A DNA stretch of 64,000 bases from Halomonas sp. NO4 (GTDB lineage Bacteria; Pseudomonadota; Gammaproteobacteria; Pseudomonadales; Halomonadaceae). The notes under the pieces were generated by a model. That model did no database searches, was not told where the DNA came from, and saw nothing but the letters and a program-made list of their open reading frames with translations. The position numbers and the translations under genes were made by a program. Shown here piece by piece: positions 1 to 7,208 of this stretch (positions are counted from its first letter, which is position 1; each line of letters begins with the position of its first letter). The stretch covers positions 150,978 to 214,977 of the forward strand of contig NZ_WHMA01000001.1 of NCBI RefSeq assembly GCF_010994375.1, written 5' to 3'.

Positions 1-680
1 TGCAGAGAATCCTGGATGCGTTCCAGGTGCAGGAGGATGGCCTGAGTGGGCGCATACTGGTTGATGTAGTCGAGCAGGTCGGGAAGCATGACGTCGACGC
101 TGTCGCCGACCGTGATCAGGTGCGAGAAGCCGATGCCGCGCCCCGCCGCCCAATCGATCATGGCGTTGCCGAGCATCCCCGACTGCCCCAGGTAGGCCAC
201 CTTGCCCGCTTTGACCGGCTGGCTGGCGTAGGAGGCGTTGAGGTGACGCCCGGGCACGATCAACCCCATGCACTCCGGACCCAGCACGCGAATGCCGGAC
301 TCCCGGGCGGCGGTGAGCATGCGGTCGCGAATCGACGCCTGGCCGGATTCGGCGTCGTCCAGATGGGCACCCGCGGAGAGCACCAGGGCGGCCTTGACGC
401 CGACCCGGCCCAGTTGAGCGATCACCTTGGGCAGCGTCGCGGCGGGCGAGGCGACCACCGCCAGGTCAGGCGTCTCCGGCAGATCGCGGATGTGCGCCAC
501 ACAGGGGCGGCCGAACACCGTGTCGTAGCCCTTGGGGTTGACCGCCCATACCGAGCCGCGGAAACCGGCATCCTCAAGGTTGCGGATCACCAGGCCGCCG
601 ATGGAGTGCGCCTTCTCCGAGGCGCCGACGACCGCCACGGTGCGAGGTTCGAAGAAGTGCCGCAGGAATCGGGTGCCCAA
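1..680 (-). CDS. NDP-forming acyl-CoA synthetase / Pat-like protein (partial, N-terminus)
   Basis: The gene starts inside the window and runs off its left edge, so only about the first 226 residues are visible. They form a CoA-binding Rossmann domain (FFEPRTVAVVGASEK near the start, then GFRGSVWAVNPKGYD), followed by a succinyl-CoA-synthetase-like flavodoxin domain (AYLGQSGMLGNAMIDWAA). This is the front of the ADP-forming acetate-CoA ligase family. In many gammaproteobacteria the family member is a long protein ending in a GNAT acetyltransferase (YfiQ/Pat), but that part lies outside the window, so whether this one has it is unknown. The start is TTG at 680, chosen because GGAGGA lies just upstream and no in-frame ATG precedes the conserved region. 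It is divergent from a deacetylase gene. Confidence 0.8.
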   Translation of the reverse strand, partial: MGTRFLRHFFEPRTVAVVGASEKAHSIGGLVIRNLEDAGFRGSVWAVNPKGYDTVFGRPCVAHIRDLPETPDLAVVASPAATLPKVIAQLGRVGVKAALVLSAGAHLDDAESGQASIRDRMLTAARESGIRVLGPECMGLIVPGRHLNASYASQPVKAGKVAYLGQSGMLGNAMIDWAAGRGIGFSHLITVGDSVDVMLPDLLDYINQYAPTQAILLHLERIQDSL

Positions 681-789
681 GTCGTGTCCTCCTCCAGGTC
701 AATGGCTCCACCCTGTGTACGACTTATTGCGACTGTCGTGCAAGGGATTGAGCGCATTAAGGTGACTTCAATCATTCTGGAGCGCGCGC

Positions 790-1725
790 ATGATCACGGC
801 CTATATCACCCACCCGGACTGCAATCTGCATCACATGGGCCCCGACCACCCTGAAAGCCCCCTGCGCCTGGAGGCCATCCGCGCCCGTTTGGCGCTGGCC
901 GGCGTGCTGCAGCAGACCATGCAGTCCGAAGCGCAGCCTGCCTCCGAGGAGGAGTTGGCGCGGGTTCACCCCCTGCGCCACCTGCGCGCCCTCGACAAGT
1001 GCGTCCCCGAAAGCGGCATCGTCACCCTCGACAGTGACACCCTGATGAACCCCGACAGCCTGCGCGCGGCCCGGGTGGCGGCGGGTGCGGTGATCCGCGG
1101 CGTCGACCAGGTGTTTCGGCGCCAGGCCGACAACGTCTTCTGTGCCGTTCGCCCGCCGGGCCACCATGCCGAGGCGGCCGACGCCATGGGCTTCTGCTTC
1201 TACAACAACGTCGCCGTGGGAGCGGCCCACGCGCGCGCCAAATACAGCGCCCGGCGCGTCGCCATCCTCGATTTCGACGTGCACCAGTGCAACGGCACCA
1301 TCGACATCTTCAAGGACGATCCCGAGGTGCTGATCTGCACCAGCTTCCAGTACCCTTTCTACCCCTGGCGCTACCTGCGCAGCGAGTGGCAGAACGTGGT
1401 CAACACGCCGCTCGAGGCCGGCACCGACAGTGCCGGCTTCCGGCGCGCCATCGAGGACGACTGGCTGCCGGCACTGCACGCCTTCAAGCCCGAGATCGTC
1501 CTGCTGTCGGCCGGTTTCGACGCCCACCACGAGGACCCCCTGGCCGAGCTGTGCCTGACCGAGGCGGACTACCACTGGGTGACGCACTTGGCCATGGAGA
1601 TCGCTGCCCTCTACGCCGACAACCGACTGGTCTCGGTACTCGAGGGCGGCTACGACCTCGACTCCCTGGGGCGCAGTACCGAGGCCCACCTCAAGGCACT
1701 GCTCGGCCTGCCCTTCGACACCTGA
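790..1725 (+). CDS. Histone deacetylase family protein (zinc deacetylase)
   Basis: A 311-residue protein of the HDAC/acetoin-utilisation/acetylpolyamine-amidohydrolase superfamily, which removes acetyl groups from lysines or polyamines. The active site is complete: the tandem histidines in RPPGHHA (H125, H126), the zinc ligands D163 and H165 in DFDVH and D244 in SAGFDAHH, and the catalytic tyrosine Y288 in LEGGYDL. The usual HHGNGT after the zinc motif reads HQCNGT here, a local change next to but not at the ligands. ATG 790 is preceded by GGAG at good spacing. The divergent neighbour is a Pat-like acyl-CoA synthetase, which suggests a role in reversible protein acetylation. The substrate cannot be told from sequence. 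Confidence 0.9.
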   Translation: MITAYITHPDCNLHHMGPDHPESPLRLEAIRARLALAGVLQQTMQSEAQPASEEELARVHPLRHLRALDKCVPESGIVTLDSDTLMNPDSLRAARVAAGAVIRGVDQVFRRQADNVFCAVRPPGHHAEAADAMGFCFYNNVAVGAAHARAKYSARRVAILDFDVHQCNGTIDIFKDDPEVLICTSFQYPFYPWRYLRSEWQNVVNTPLEAGTDSAGFRRAIEDDWLPALHAFKPEIVLLSAGFDAHHEDPLAELCLTEADYHWVTHLAMEIAALYADNRLVSVLEGGYDLDSLGRSTEAHLKALLGLPFDT

Positions 1726-1819
1726 CGCACAGGACATTGCGGGGGTCGTTTCCGCAATGCCGGCGCGGCCATTTGTGGTACGCTTTCGGGAAATTCTGTT
1801 TCCGATAGTGAACGCCTAG

Positions 1820-2449
1820 ATGACCACGACCACCGACCAGGAGGCCGCGCTGCGTATCGCGTCCGGTCGCAAGCCCTTCGTGGAGCCGCTGCGCCTGGGC
1901 GAGCGCCTCAGGGAGCTGCGCCTGGCCAACCAGTGGACCCTGGAGGACGTCAGCCGCCGCACCGGCCTGGCGCGTTCCACGCTCTCCAAGATCGAGAACG
2001 ACCAGATCTCGCCCACCTTCACGGCGGTGCAGAAACTGATCAACGGCCTGGGCATCGACCTGCCCCAGCTGCTCACGCCGCCGCGCAGCCAACCGCGCAC
2101 CATGGGGCGGCGCGACCTGACCCGCCGGGGTGACGGCCAGCACCACCCCACCCCCACCTACGAGCATGAGCTCCTGAGCTGCGAGCTGGCGCAGAAGCGC
2201 ATGATCCCCTTCAAGACCATCGTGCGCGCTCGCCACTTCGACGAGTTCAGCGAGTGGGTGCGCCATGACGGCGAGGAATTCCTGATGGTCCTCGAAGGGG
2301 CGGTCCGCCTCTACACCGAGTTCTACGAGCCGCTCACCCTGGGGGCGGGCGACAGCATCTACTTCGACAGCGACATGGGGCACGCCCTGGTGTCGGTGAG
2401 CGATGAGGATGCAGTGGTTCTGTCCGTCTGCACCCCGGCGGAAACCTAG
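1820..2449 (+). CDS. XRE-family transcriptional regulator with cupin domain
   Basis: A 209-residue protein with an N-terminal helix-turn-helix of the Cro/CI type (about residues 25-80, with LGERLRELR, WTLEDVSRRTGLARSTLSKIE) and a C-terminal cupin barrel (about 120-205, with GEEFLMVLEG and GAGDSIYFDSDMGHAL). This architecture is typical of small-molecule-responsive repressors such as those controlling polyamine or amino acid catabolism. No strong Shine-Dalgarno precedes the ATG. An inverted repeat lies just upstream (1789-1803) and could be its own operator. Its TAG stop overlaps the stop of the convergent fdhD gene. The target genes are not evident. Confidence 0.88.
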   Translation: MTTTTDQEAALRIASGRKPFVEPLRLGERLRELRLANQWTLEDVSRRTGLARSTLSKIENDQISPTFTAVQKLINGLGIDLPQLLTPPRSQPRTMGRRDLTRRGDGQHHPTPTYEHELLSCELAQKRMIPFKTIVRARHFDEFSEWVRHDGEEFLMVLEGAVRLYTEFYEPLTLGAGDSIYFDSDMGHALVSVSDEDAVVLSVCTPAET

Positions 2450-3312
2450 GCTTTCGCCCGTGCCCGATCACCCGGTCGCCGCGGCGGCACGGCGTCAAGA
2501 ACCAGGCGCGCGTCGGCATGGATCGCTTGGAAGTGGCGCCCCTTGGCGCGGGCGATCAGCAGCACGCCGAAGCGGCTGGCCAGCTCCACGCCCTTCTGGG
2601 TCACGCCCGAGCGAGAGACCAGCACGCTGATGCCCATCTGGGCGACCTTGAGCACCATTTCCGAGGTCAACCGCCCGGTGGTGTAGAAGAGATCGGCCGA
2701 GGCGGACGCGACGCCGCCCACTCCCGCCGCTGCCAGCCACTGGCGTCCCGCCAGGGTGTCCACGGCGTTGTGGCGCCCCACGTCCTCCACGAAATCGAGC
2801 ACCTCCGCCTGGCGGCACAGCGCACAGCCGTGCACCGCGCCGGCGCTCTTGTAGGTCTCGTTGAAGTCGTTCAGGCGCTCCAGCAGCGCATAGAGCACCG
2901 ACTGCGGCAGCTGGGTCGCCGGCAGCGGCGTGAGCGCCGTGGCCTCCAGCAGGCGACCGAACACCGTGCCCTGACCGCAGCCCGTGGTCACGGTGCGTTG
3001 GCCCAGGCGCGCCTCGAGATCGTCCGGGAGGTGGCGGGTGACCACCGCCGCGGCTTCCACCTCCCAGTCGACGTGAACGGCAGTGAGATCCTCGAGAGCG
3101 CCGAGCAGTCCCTGGTTGCGCAGGTAGCCCACCACCAGCGCCTCGGGATCGGCTCCCAGCGTCATCAGGGTGACGATCTCGCGGCGGTTGAGATAGAGCG
3201 TCAGGGGGCGCTCGGCGGCGATGGCCTGCCGGCGAGGTTCCCCGTACTCGTCGACCACGTCGACTTCCACCGTGGCGGGCAGGCGAGCCCGACTCAGGCT
3301 CAACGATGGCAT
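2446..3312 (-). CDS. fdhD: Formate dehydrogenase accessory sulfurtransferase FdhD
   Basis: FdhD moves sulfur from the cysteine desulfurase IscS to the molybdenum cofactor, which formate dehydrogenase needs for activity. The 288-residue product has the family's CxxC active-site loop in GAVHGCALCRQ, the VEDVGRHNAVD segment, and the TTGRLTSEMV segment near the C-terminus. The start is placed at 3312 (MPSLSLS), because AGGAG sits a few bases upstream; an ATG 29 codons further out lacks such a site. It is divergent from the formate dehydrogenase operon it serves, with about 100 bases between them for two promoters. Confidence 0.95.
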   Translation of the reverse strand: MPSLSLSRARLPATVEVDVVDEYGEPRRQAIAAERPLTLYLNRREIVTLMTLGADPEALVVGYLRNQGLLGALEDLTAVHVDWEVEAAAVVTRHLPDDLEARLGQRTVTTGCGQGTVFGRLLEATALTPLPATQLPQSVLYALLERLNDFNETYKSAGAVHGCALCRQAEVLDFVEDVGRHNAVDTLAGRQWLAAAGVGGVASASADLFYTTGRLTSEMVLKVAQMGISVLVSRSGVTQKGVELASRFGVLLIARAKGRHFQAIHADARLVLDAVPPRRPGDRARAKA

Positions 3313-3412
3313 GGCAAGCTCCTCGGCGTAGCGTTGATCCCCATGATGGCACTCCTCGACGCGGACGTCTTTACTGAAAGCCATCGGCCAATCCACCACC
3401 GGAGATCATGCC

Positions 3413-3844
3413 ATGACGGGCAGTGTGAGCCGACGCCCGCTGAGCTTCGCTCTCGCCGGGGAGTCACAGCGTATCAAGGGATTCGCCACCACTCGCTGGC
3501 GTATCGTCGACCTGGCGCCGGGCGACGGCGGCCCCTGGGTGCTGAGTCTTCAGCTCTATCTCACCGAGCGGGCCGCCTACCGATTCAACCTCACCGGCGG
3601 TTCACCGCGCCTCTTCGTGCGTGCCGGTGACGCTGGTGAGACTCCCCGCCCCACGGCCATCTCGGCGAGCCAGGACGTGGCCGCCGCCTGGCTCGATGGC
3701 GAGCAGCAGGTGCTGGAGGTCGCCATGCCCCTGGCCATCCAGGCCTGGGTCGAGGCCTACCTGGCCCGCCACGGGGAGGCGCCGGACGAGGGGCGCAAAA
3801 AGAAGCGCCCGGGGGCGGGCCGTGCCCGGGAGGTGAACCCATGA
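3413..3844 (+). CDS. DUF3305 domain-containing protein
   Basis: A 143-residue protein of unknown biochemical role that matches the DUF3305 family, whose members occur at the head of formate dehydrogenase operons. It has no signal peptide and no membrane segment. The N-terminal 110 residues look like a compact beta-rich domain (WRIVDLAPG, WVLSLQLYLTERAAYRFNL). The C-terminus is basic (EGRKKKRPGAGRAR). It is the first gene after the divergent fdhD promoter region, and its stop overlaps the next start by four bases (ATGA). The family assignment comes from memory of the operon type plus sequence resemblance. Confidence 0.8.
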   Translation: MTGSVSRRPLSFALAGESQRIKGFATTRWRIVDLAPGDGGPWVLSLQLYLTERAAYRFNLTGGSPRLFVRAGDAGETPRPTAISASQDVAAAWLDGEQQVLEVAMPLAIQAWVEAYLARHGEAPDEGRKKKRPGAGRAREVNP

Positions 3845-4449
3845 ACCGTCTGAACCGCTGGTCGGAACGCAAGCGGGCCGGTCAGGCTGTCCCCGCGAGC
3901 GACGCGCCCGCCCACACTGAGTCAAGCCAAGACGCTGACGCCATGGTTGAGGCGCCTCGCGAGGCTTCGGCGGACGCCACACCACCCCCCGAGCCGGGCA
4001 GCCTCGACCACACCCTGCCCGACCCGGACAGCCTGGCCCCCGGCAGCGACATCAAGGCGTTCCTGTCCCCCGGCGTGAGCGCCGGGCTGCGCCGACGCGC
4101 CCTGCGTCGTCTCTTCGCCGCCGATCATTACGGGGTGCGCGACGGACTGGACGACTACGACGACGACTACCGCCGCCAGCTCCAACCCCTGGCCAGCGAG
4201 CTGGCCCAGCGGCTGCGTCAGTGGACACGGCAAGTCTCCGGCGAGGAAGGCCCCCGCGAGGTAGGCACGAGCGAGACGGCCGGCGGTGATCATGCCACCG
4301 GTCACTCCCATGATGAGGAAGTGGCAGCCGACAACAGCAGCGCGACCACCGGTGAGGAGGACGAAACCCTCCCTCGTGAGGCGGTGCCGCCTCAGTCCGC
4401 CTTAGACGAAGGATGTAGTGGCAAGAACGCCGAAAGCGACCAACACTGA
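3841..4449 (+). CDS. DUF3306 domain-containing protein
   Basis: A 202-residue acidic protein resembling DUF3306, the usual partner of DUF3305 in formate dehydrogenase loci. A basic N-terminus (NRLNRWSERKRAG) is followed by a low-complexity acidic stretch. A conserved core (about residues 70-115, with SDIKAFLSPGVSAGLRRRALRRLF and GVRDGLDDYDDDY) follows, then a disordered acidic tail. Only the core is likely to be folded. The function is unknown; the position suggests a role in assembly of formate dehydrogenase. It is translationally coupled to the preceding gene. Confidence 0.8.
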   Translation: MNRLNRWSERKRAGQAVPASDAPAHTESSQDADAMVEAPREASADATPPPEPGSLDHTLPDPDSLAPGSDIKAFLSPGVSAGLRRRALRRLFAADHYGVRDGLDDYDDDYRRQLQPLASELAQRLRQWTRQVSGEEGPREVGTSETAGGDHATGHSHDEEVAADNSSATTGEEDETLPREAVPPQSALDEGCSGKNAESDQH

Positions 4450-4530
4450 AACATTAGCAAGCCTTCAAACGGCTTTGGCTCACAACAACGACAGTAACGA
4501 CACGATAACAATTACAGACCGTGAGACCGC

Positions 4531-6255
4531 ATGAACCAACATATCCAGCTGGTATCGGATAACGAGCCGTCGAACCGGCTCGCCCGAGCCCACGCCTTCC
4601 GCCGTATCTCCTGGCCGGTCAACCTGGCACCGGCGGGCGTCGACTACCTCAGCCGCGGCCACGCCCTACTGCTGGGCAACGAGCGCGACGTGCGCCGCGC
4701 TGCCCAGGCCCTGGCCGGCACTCGCCTGGCCAGTCTGACCCTGCTGTTCACCGAGCCCGTGAAGGGAGCGAGCGACGCCGCTGACGCGGCCCTGCTCAAG
4801 GCCACCCGGCATCTCGCCAGCCATGCGCTCACCGCTGCCCAGGCCCGCACGCTTCGCCTCGACGGCCATCTCGGCCGGTTCATGGTAAGCGTCGAGCAGG
4901 CGGGCGAGCGGCTCGATCTCGCCCGCGCTCTCGCTGACCGCGCGCACTTCGATTGCGTCCTCGACCTCGGCGAGCGCCCTGCCCTCGTCCTCGAGCTGCC
5001 GCCGCCGGGCTATATCGCCACCCGAAGCGACGATCCCGACCATGCAGCGCAGCTCGATGCCTTCGGCGAGCTCATCGGGGAGTTCGACAAGCCGCGCTAC
5101 TTCCAGGTGAACGCCGACCTCTGTGCCCACTCGGCCAACGGCAATGGCGGCTGCACCCGCTGTCTCGAGGTGTGTCCGGCGGATGCCATCGCCAGCCGCC
5201 AGGGGCGCATCGACGCCTGGATCGAGATCGACCCCTTCCGTTGCCACGGTGTGGGTAGCTGCAGCAGCGCCTGCCCCACCGGGGCCATCCAGTTCCGCGT
5301 GCCGGAAACGCAGCGGCAGCAGGAGACGCTCGTTGCCTGGCTGGCGGCCTACCGCGAGGCGGGTGGCACGACACCGGTGGTGCGTTTCACCCCGGCCCAG
5401 TATCTGGACGAGGAGCACCTGTCTGGTGACGACGAGCCGGCCGGCCACGTACTCGACGTCCCCCTCGAGGAGCTGGGCGCCGCCGGCCACGACCAGTGGC
5501 TTGCCGCGCTCGCCGCCGGCGCCGCCGAGATGCGCCTTCAGTATCATCCCGACATGCCGCCACGCCTGGTGGACTTCCTGGACGGCGAATTGGCGCTCGC
5601 CCGCGCGCTGCTCGTGGCACTGGGGCATGACCCGGAGCGCATCCAGCCACTGACGGTGAACGACCGCAAGGGGCGCGACGCGATCCCCCCGCACGGCGTG
5701 CTGACGGCCGAGCCGCTGCAGTTCGATAGCGACGACAAGCGCACGCGCCTCGACCAAGTGCTCGGGCGCCTGGCAGCGCTGGGTGCGCCGAGCGGGGAGC
5801 GCCAAGCCCTGCCGGCGGGCGCTCCCTACGGCGGGCTGGCGGTCGATGCCCAGGCCTGCACCCTGTGCATGGCCTGCGTGGCGAGCTGCCCCACCCCGGC
5901 CCTGGCAGCCGGCAGCGACAGCCCACAGCTGAGCTTTCGCGAGGCGGACTGCGTGCAGTGTGGCCTCTGTGCCGAGGCCTGCCCGGAAGACGCCATCCGC
6001 CTGGTGCCCGGTTTCCTGGCCGACGCGACTCGTCGCGAGCGCAGGGTGTGCCACGAAGAAGCACCGTTCGACTGCATCCGCTGCGGCAAACCGTTCGCCA
6101 CGGCCAGCACCATCGCCACGATCAAGGCCAAGCTCGCCGATCACCCCTACTTCGCCGGCGAAGCCATGGCACGCCTCGAAATGTGCGAGGACTGTCGTGT
6201 CCGCGATGTCTGGCGGACGCTGGCCCACGACCCCGAGTCCCAGTTGAAGGTATAG
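4531..6255 (+). CDS. 4Fe-4S binding protein of the formate dehydrogenase locus
   Basis: A 574-residue cytoplasmic protein with two pairs of ferredoxin-like cysteine motifs. The first pair lies near residues 205-245 (NGGCTRCLEVCPADAI, CHGVGSCSSACPTGAI). The second lies near 445-490 (CTLCMACVASCPTPAL, CVQCGLCAEACPEDAI). A CIRCGK...CEDC pair near the C-terminus may bind metal as well. The N-terminal 190 residues have no motif I recognise. Such proteins are encoded between DUF3306 and the TorD-type chaperone in this operon type and may carry electrons or aid cluster assembly; the actual role is unproven. The Shine-Dalgarno is weak, and the 80 bases before it are notably AT-richer than the surroundings. 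Confidence 0.85.
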   Translation: MNQHIQLVSDNEPSNRLARAHAFRRISWPVNLAPAGVDYLSRGHALLLGNERDVRRAAQALAGTRLASLTLLFTEPVKGASDAADAALLKATRHLASHALTAAQARTLRLDGHLGRFMVSVEQAGERLDLARALADRAHFDCVLDLGERPALVLELPPPGYIATRSDDPDHAAQLDAFGELIGEFDKPRYFQVNADLCAHSANGNGGCTRCLEVCPADAIASRQGRIDAWIEIDPFRCHGVGSCSSACPTGAIQFRVPETQRQQETLVAWLAAYREAGGTTPVVRFTPAQYLDEEHLSGDDEPAGHVLDVPLEELGAAGHDQWLAALAAGAAEMRLQYHPDMPPRLVDFLDGELALARALLVALGHDPERIQPLTVNDRKGRDAIPPHGVLTAEPLQFDSDDKRTRLDQVLGRLAALGAPSGERQALPAGAPYGGLAVDAQACTLCMACVASCPTPALAAGSDSPQLSFREADCVQCGLCAEACPEDAIRLVPGFLADATRRERRVCHEEAPFDCIRCGKPFATASTIATIKAKLADHPYFAGEAMARLEMCEDCRVRDVWRTLAHDPESQLKV

Positions 6256-6257
6256 CC

Positions 6258-6875
6258 ATGCGTGATGCTCCCGATTGCACCCAGGACGAGACCCGCGCGC
6301 TGCGTGCCGACATCTATCGCCTGCTGGCGCGCCTGCTGCGTGAGCCGCCGAGCCACGAGCTGCTCGACTGGCTCGCGGGGCTCGATGTCGACGTGAGCGA
6401 GGGCGACCTCGCCACCCACTGGGCCGGGCTGGTCGAGGCGGCCCGGCAGGCCACGCCCGAGGACCTGGCGCGCGCGCATTTCCGTCATCTGGTCGGGGTG
6501 ATCCAGGGCGAGATCACTCCCTACGCCTCCTGGTATCGGAACGGCGAACTGATGGATGAGGCCCTGCTCAGCCTGCGCCGCGACCTGCGCACGCTGGGCA
6601 TTGCGCGTCGCGAGGCCGTCCCCGAACCCGAGGATCACCTGGCCGCCCTGTGCGAGAGCATGGCCCTGCTGATCGAGGCCGGCAGCGGCGACGAGGCGCG
6701 CTTCTTCATGGCGCACCTCGCCCCCTGGGCGACGGAGTGCCTGGCTGACCTGGCGCGCGTCGACACCCTCTTCTATGCCCGGCTCGGCGAGCTGGGCATC
6801 GCTTTCCTGGCCCATGAACGCCACCACCTCGAGGACGAGGCGGTACAGGATCCCGTGCGCCTCGTCGAGCCGTGA
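6258..6875 (+). CDS. TorD/DmsD-family molecular chaperone
   Basis: A 205-residue all-helical protein of the TorD family. These bind the twin-arginine signal and apo-form of a molybdoenzyme until cofactor and clusters are in place. The family signature is seen as EPEDHLAALCE (about residues 118-128), together with ITPYASWYRNGELM. ATG 6258 lies two bases after the stop of the iron-sulfur gene, so translation is probably coupled. Its likely client is the formate dehydrogenase alpha subunit encoded just downstream, or the small Tat protein between them. Confidence 0.88.
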   Translation: MRDAPDCTQDETRALRADIYRLLARLLREPPSHELLDWLAGLDVDVSEGDLATHWAGLVEAARQATPEDLARAHFRHLVGVIQGEITPYASWYRNGELMDEALLSLRRDLRTLGIARREAVPEPEDHLAALCESMALLIEAGSGDEARFFMAHLAPWATECLADLARVDTLFYARLGELGIAFLAHERHHLEDEAVQDPVRLVEP

Positions 6876-6980
6876 GTCGGGCTGCCTGCGCACACTGACA
6901 AGCCCATGACCCAACCGGAAGACAGCGACCACAGCAACGACAACAACGCCCCTGAGGCATCGATCGTCGAGGAGAACACC

Positions 6981-7184
6981 ATGCCAACCACACGCAACCC
7001 GCAGCGCCGGCGTTTCTTGAAGCACCTGGGCCTGGGAACGGCGGCAGCCGGCGCGGCCACCGCCGTGGGGCACGTCACTTTCGTGCAGGCCGAGCCCGAG
7101 CCGAGCCGTGACGAGACCGAGCGCTCGACCCGCTACCGGGAGACCGAGCACGTCCGTACCTTCTACGCCACCCTGCGTGACTGA
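6981..7184 (+). CDS. Small twin-arginine signal protein of formate dehydrogenase
   Basis: A 67-residue protein that is little more than a Tat signal. It has a basic N-terminus with RRRFLK, a hydrophobic alanine/glycine-rich stretch, a likely cleavage near VQAEPEP, and a short charged tail ending in RTFYATLRD. This matches the small 'formate dehydrogenase region Tat target' proteins found directly ahead of the alpha subunit in some bacteria. The start is set at 6981, where GGAGA lies a few bases upstream; a longer reading from 6906 would bury the Tat signal. It may be a small extra subunit or export partner; no function is proven. Confidence 0.8.
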   Translation: MPTTRNPQRRRFLKHLGLGTAAAGAATAVGHVTFVQAEPEPSRDETERSTRYRETEHVRTFYATLRD

Positions 7185-7208
7185 CGACAGAGCCAGGAGA
7201 CCATCGCC

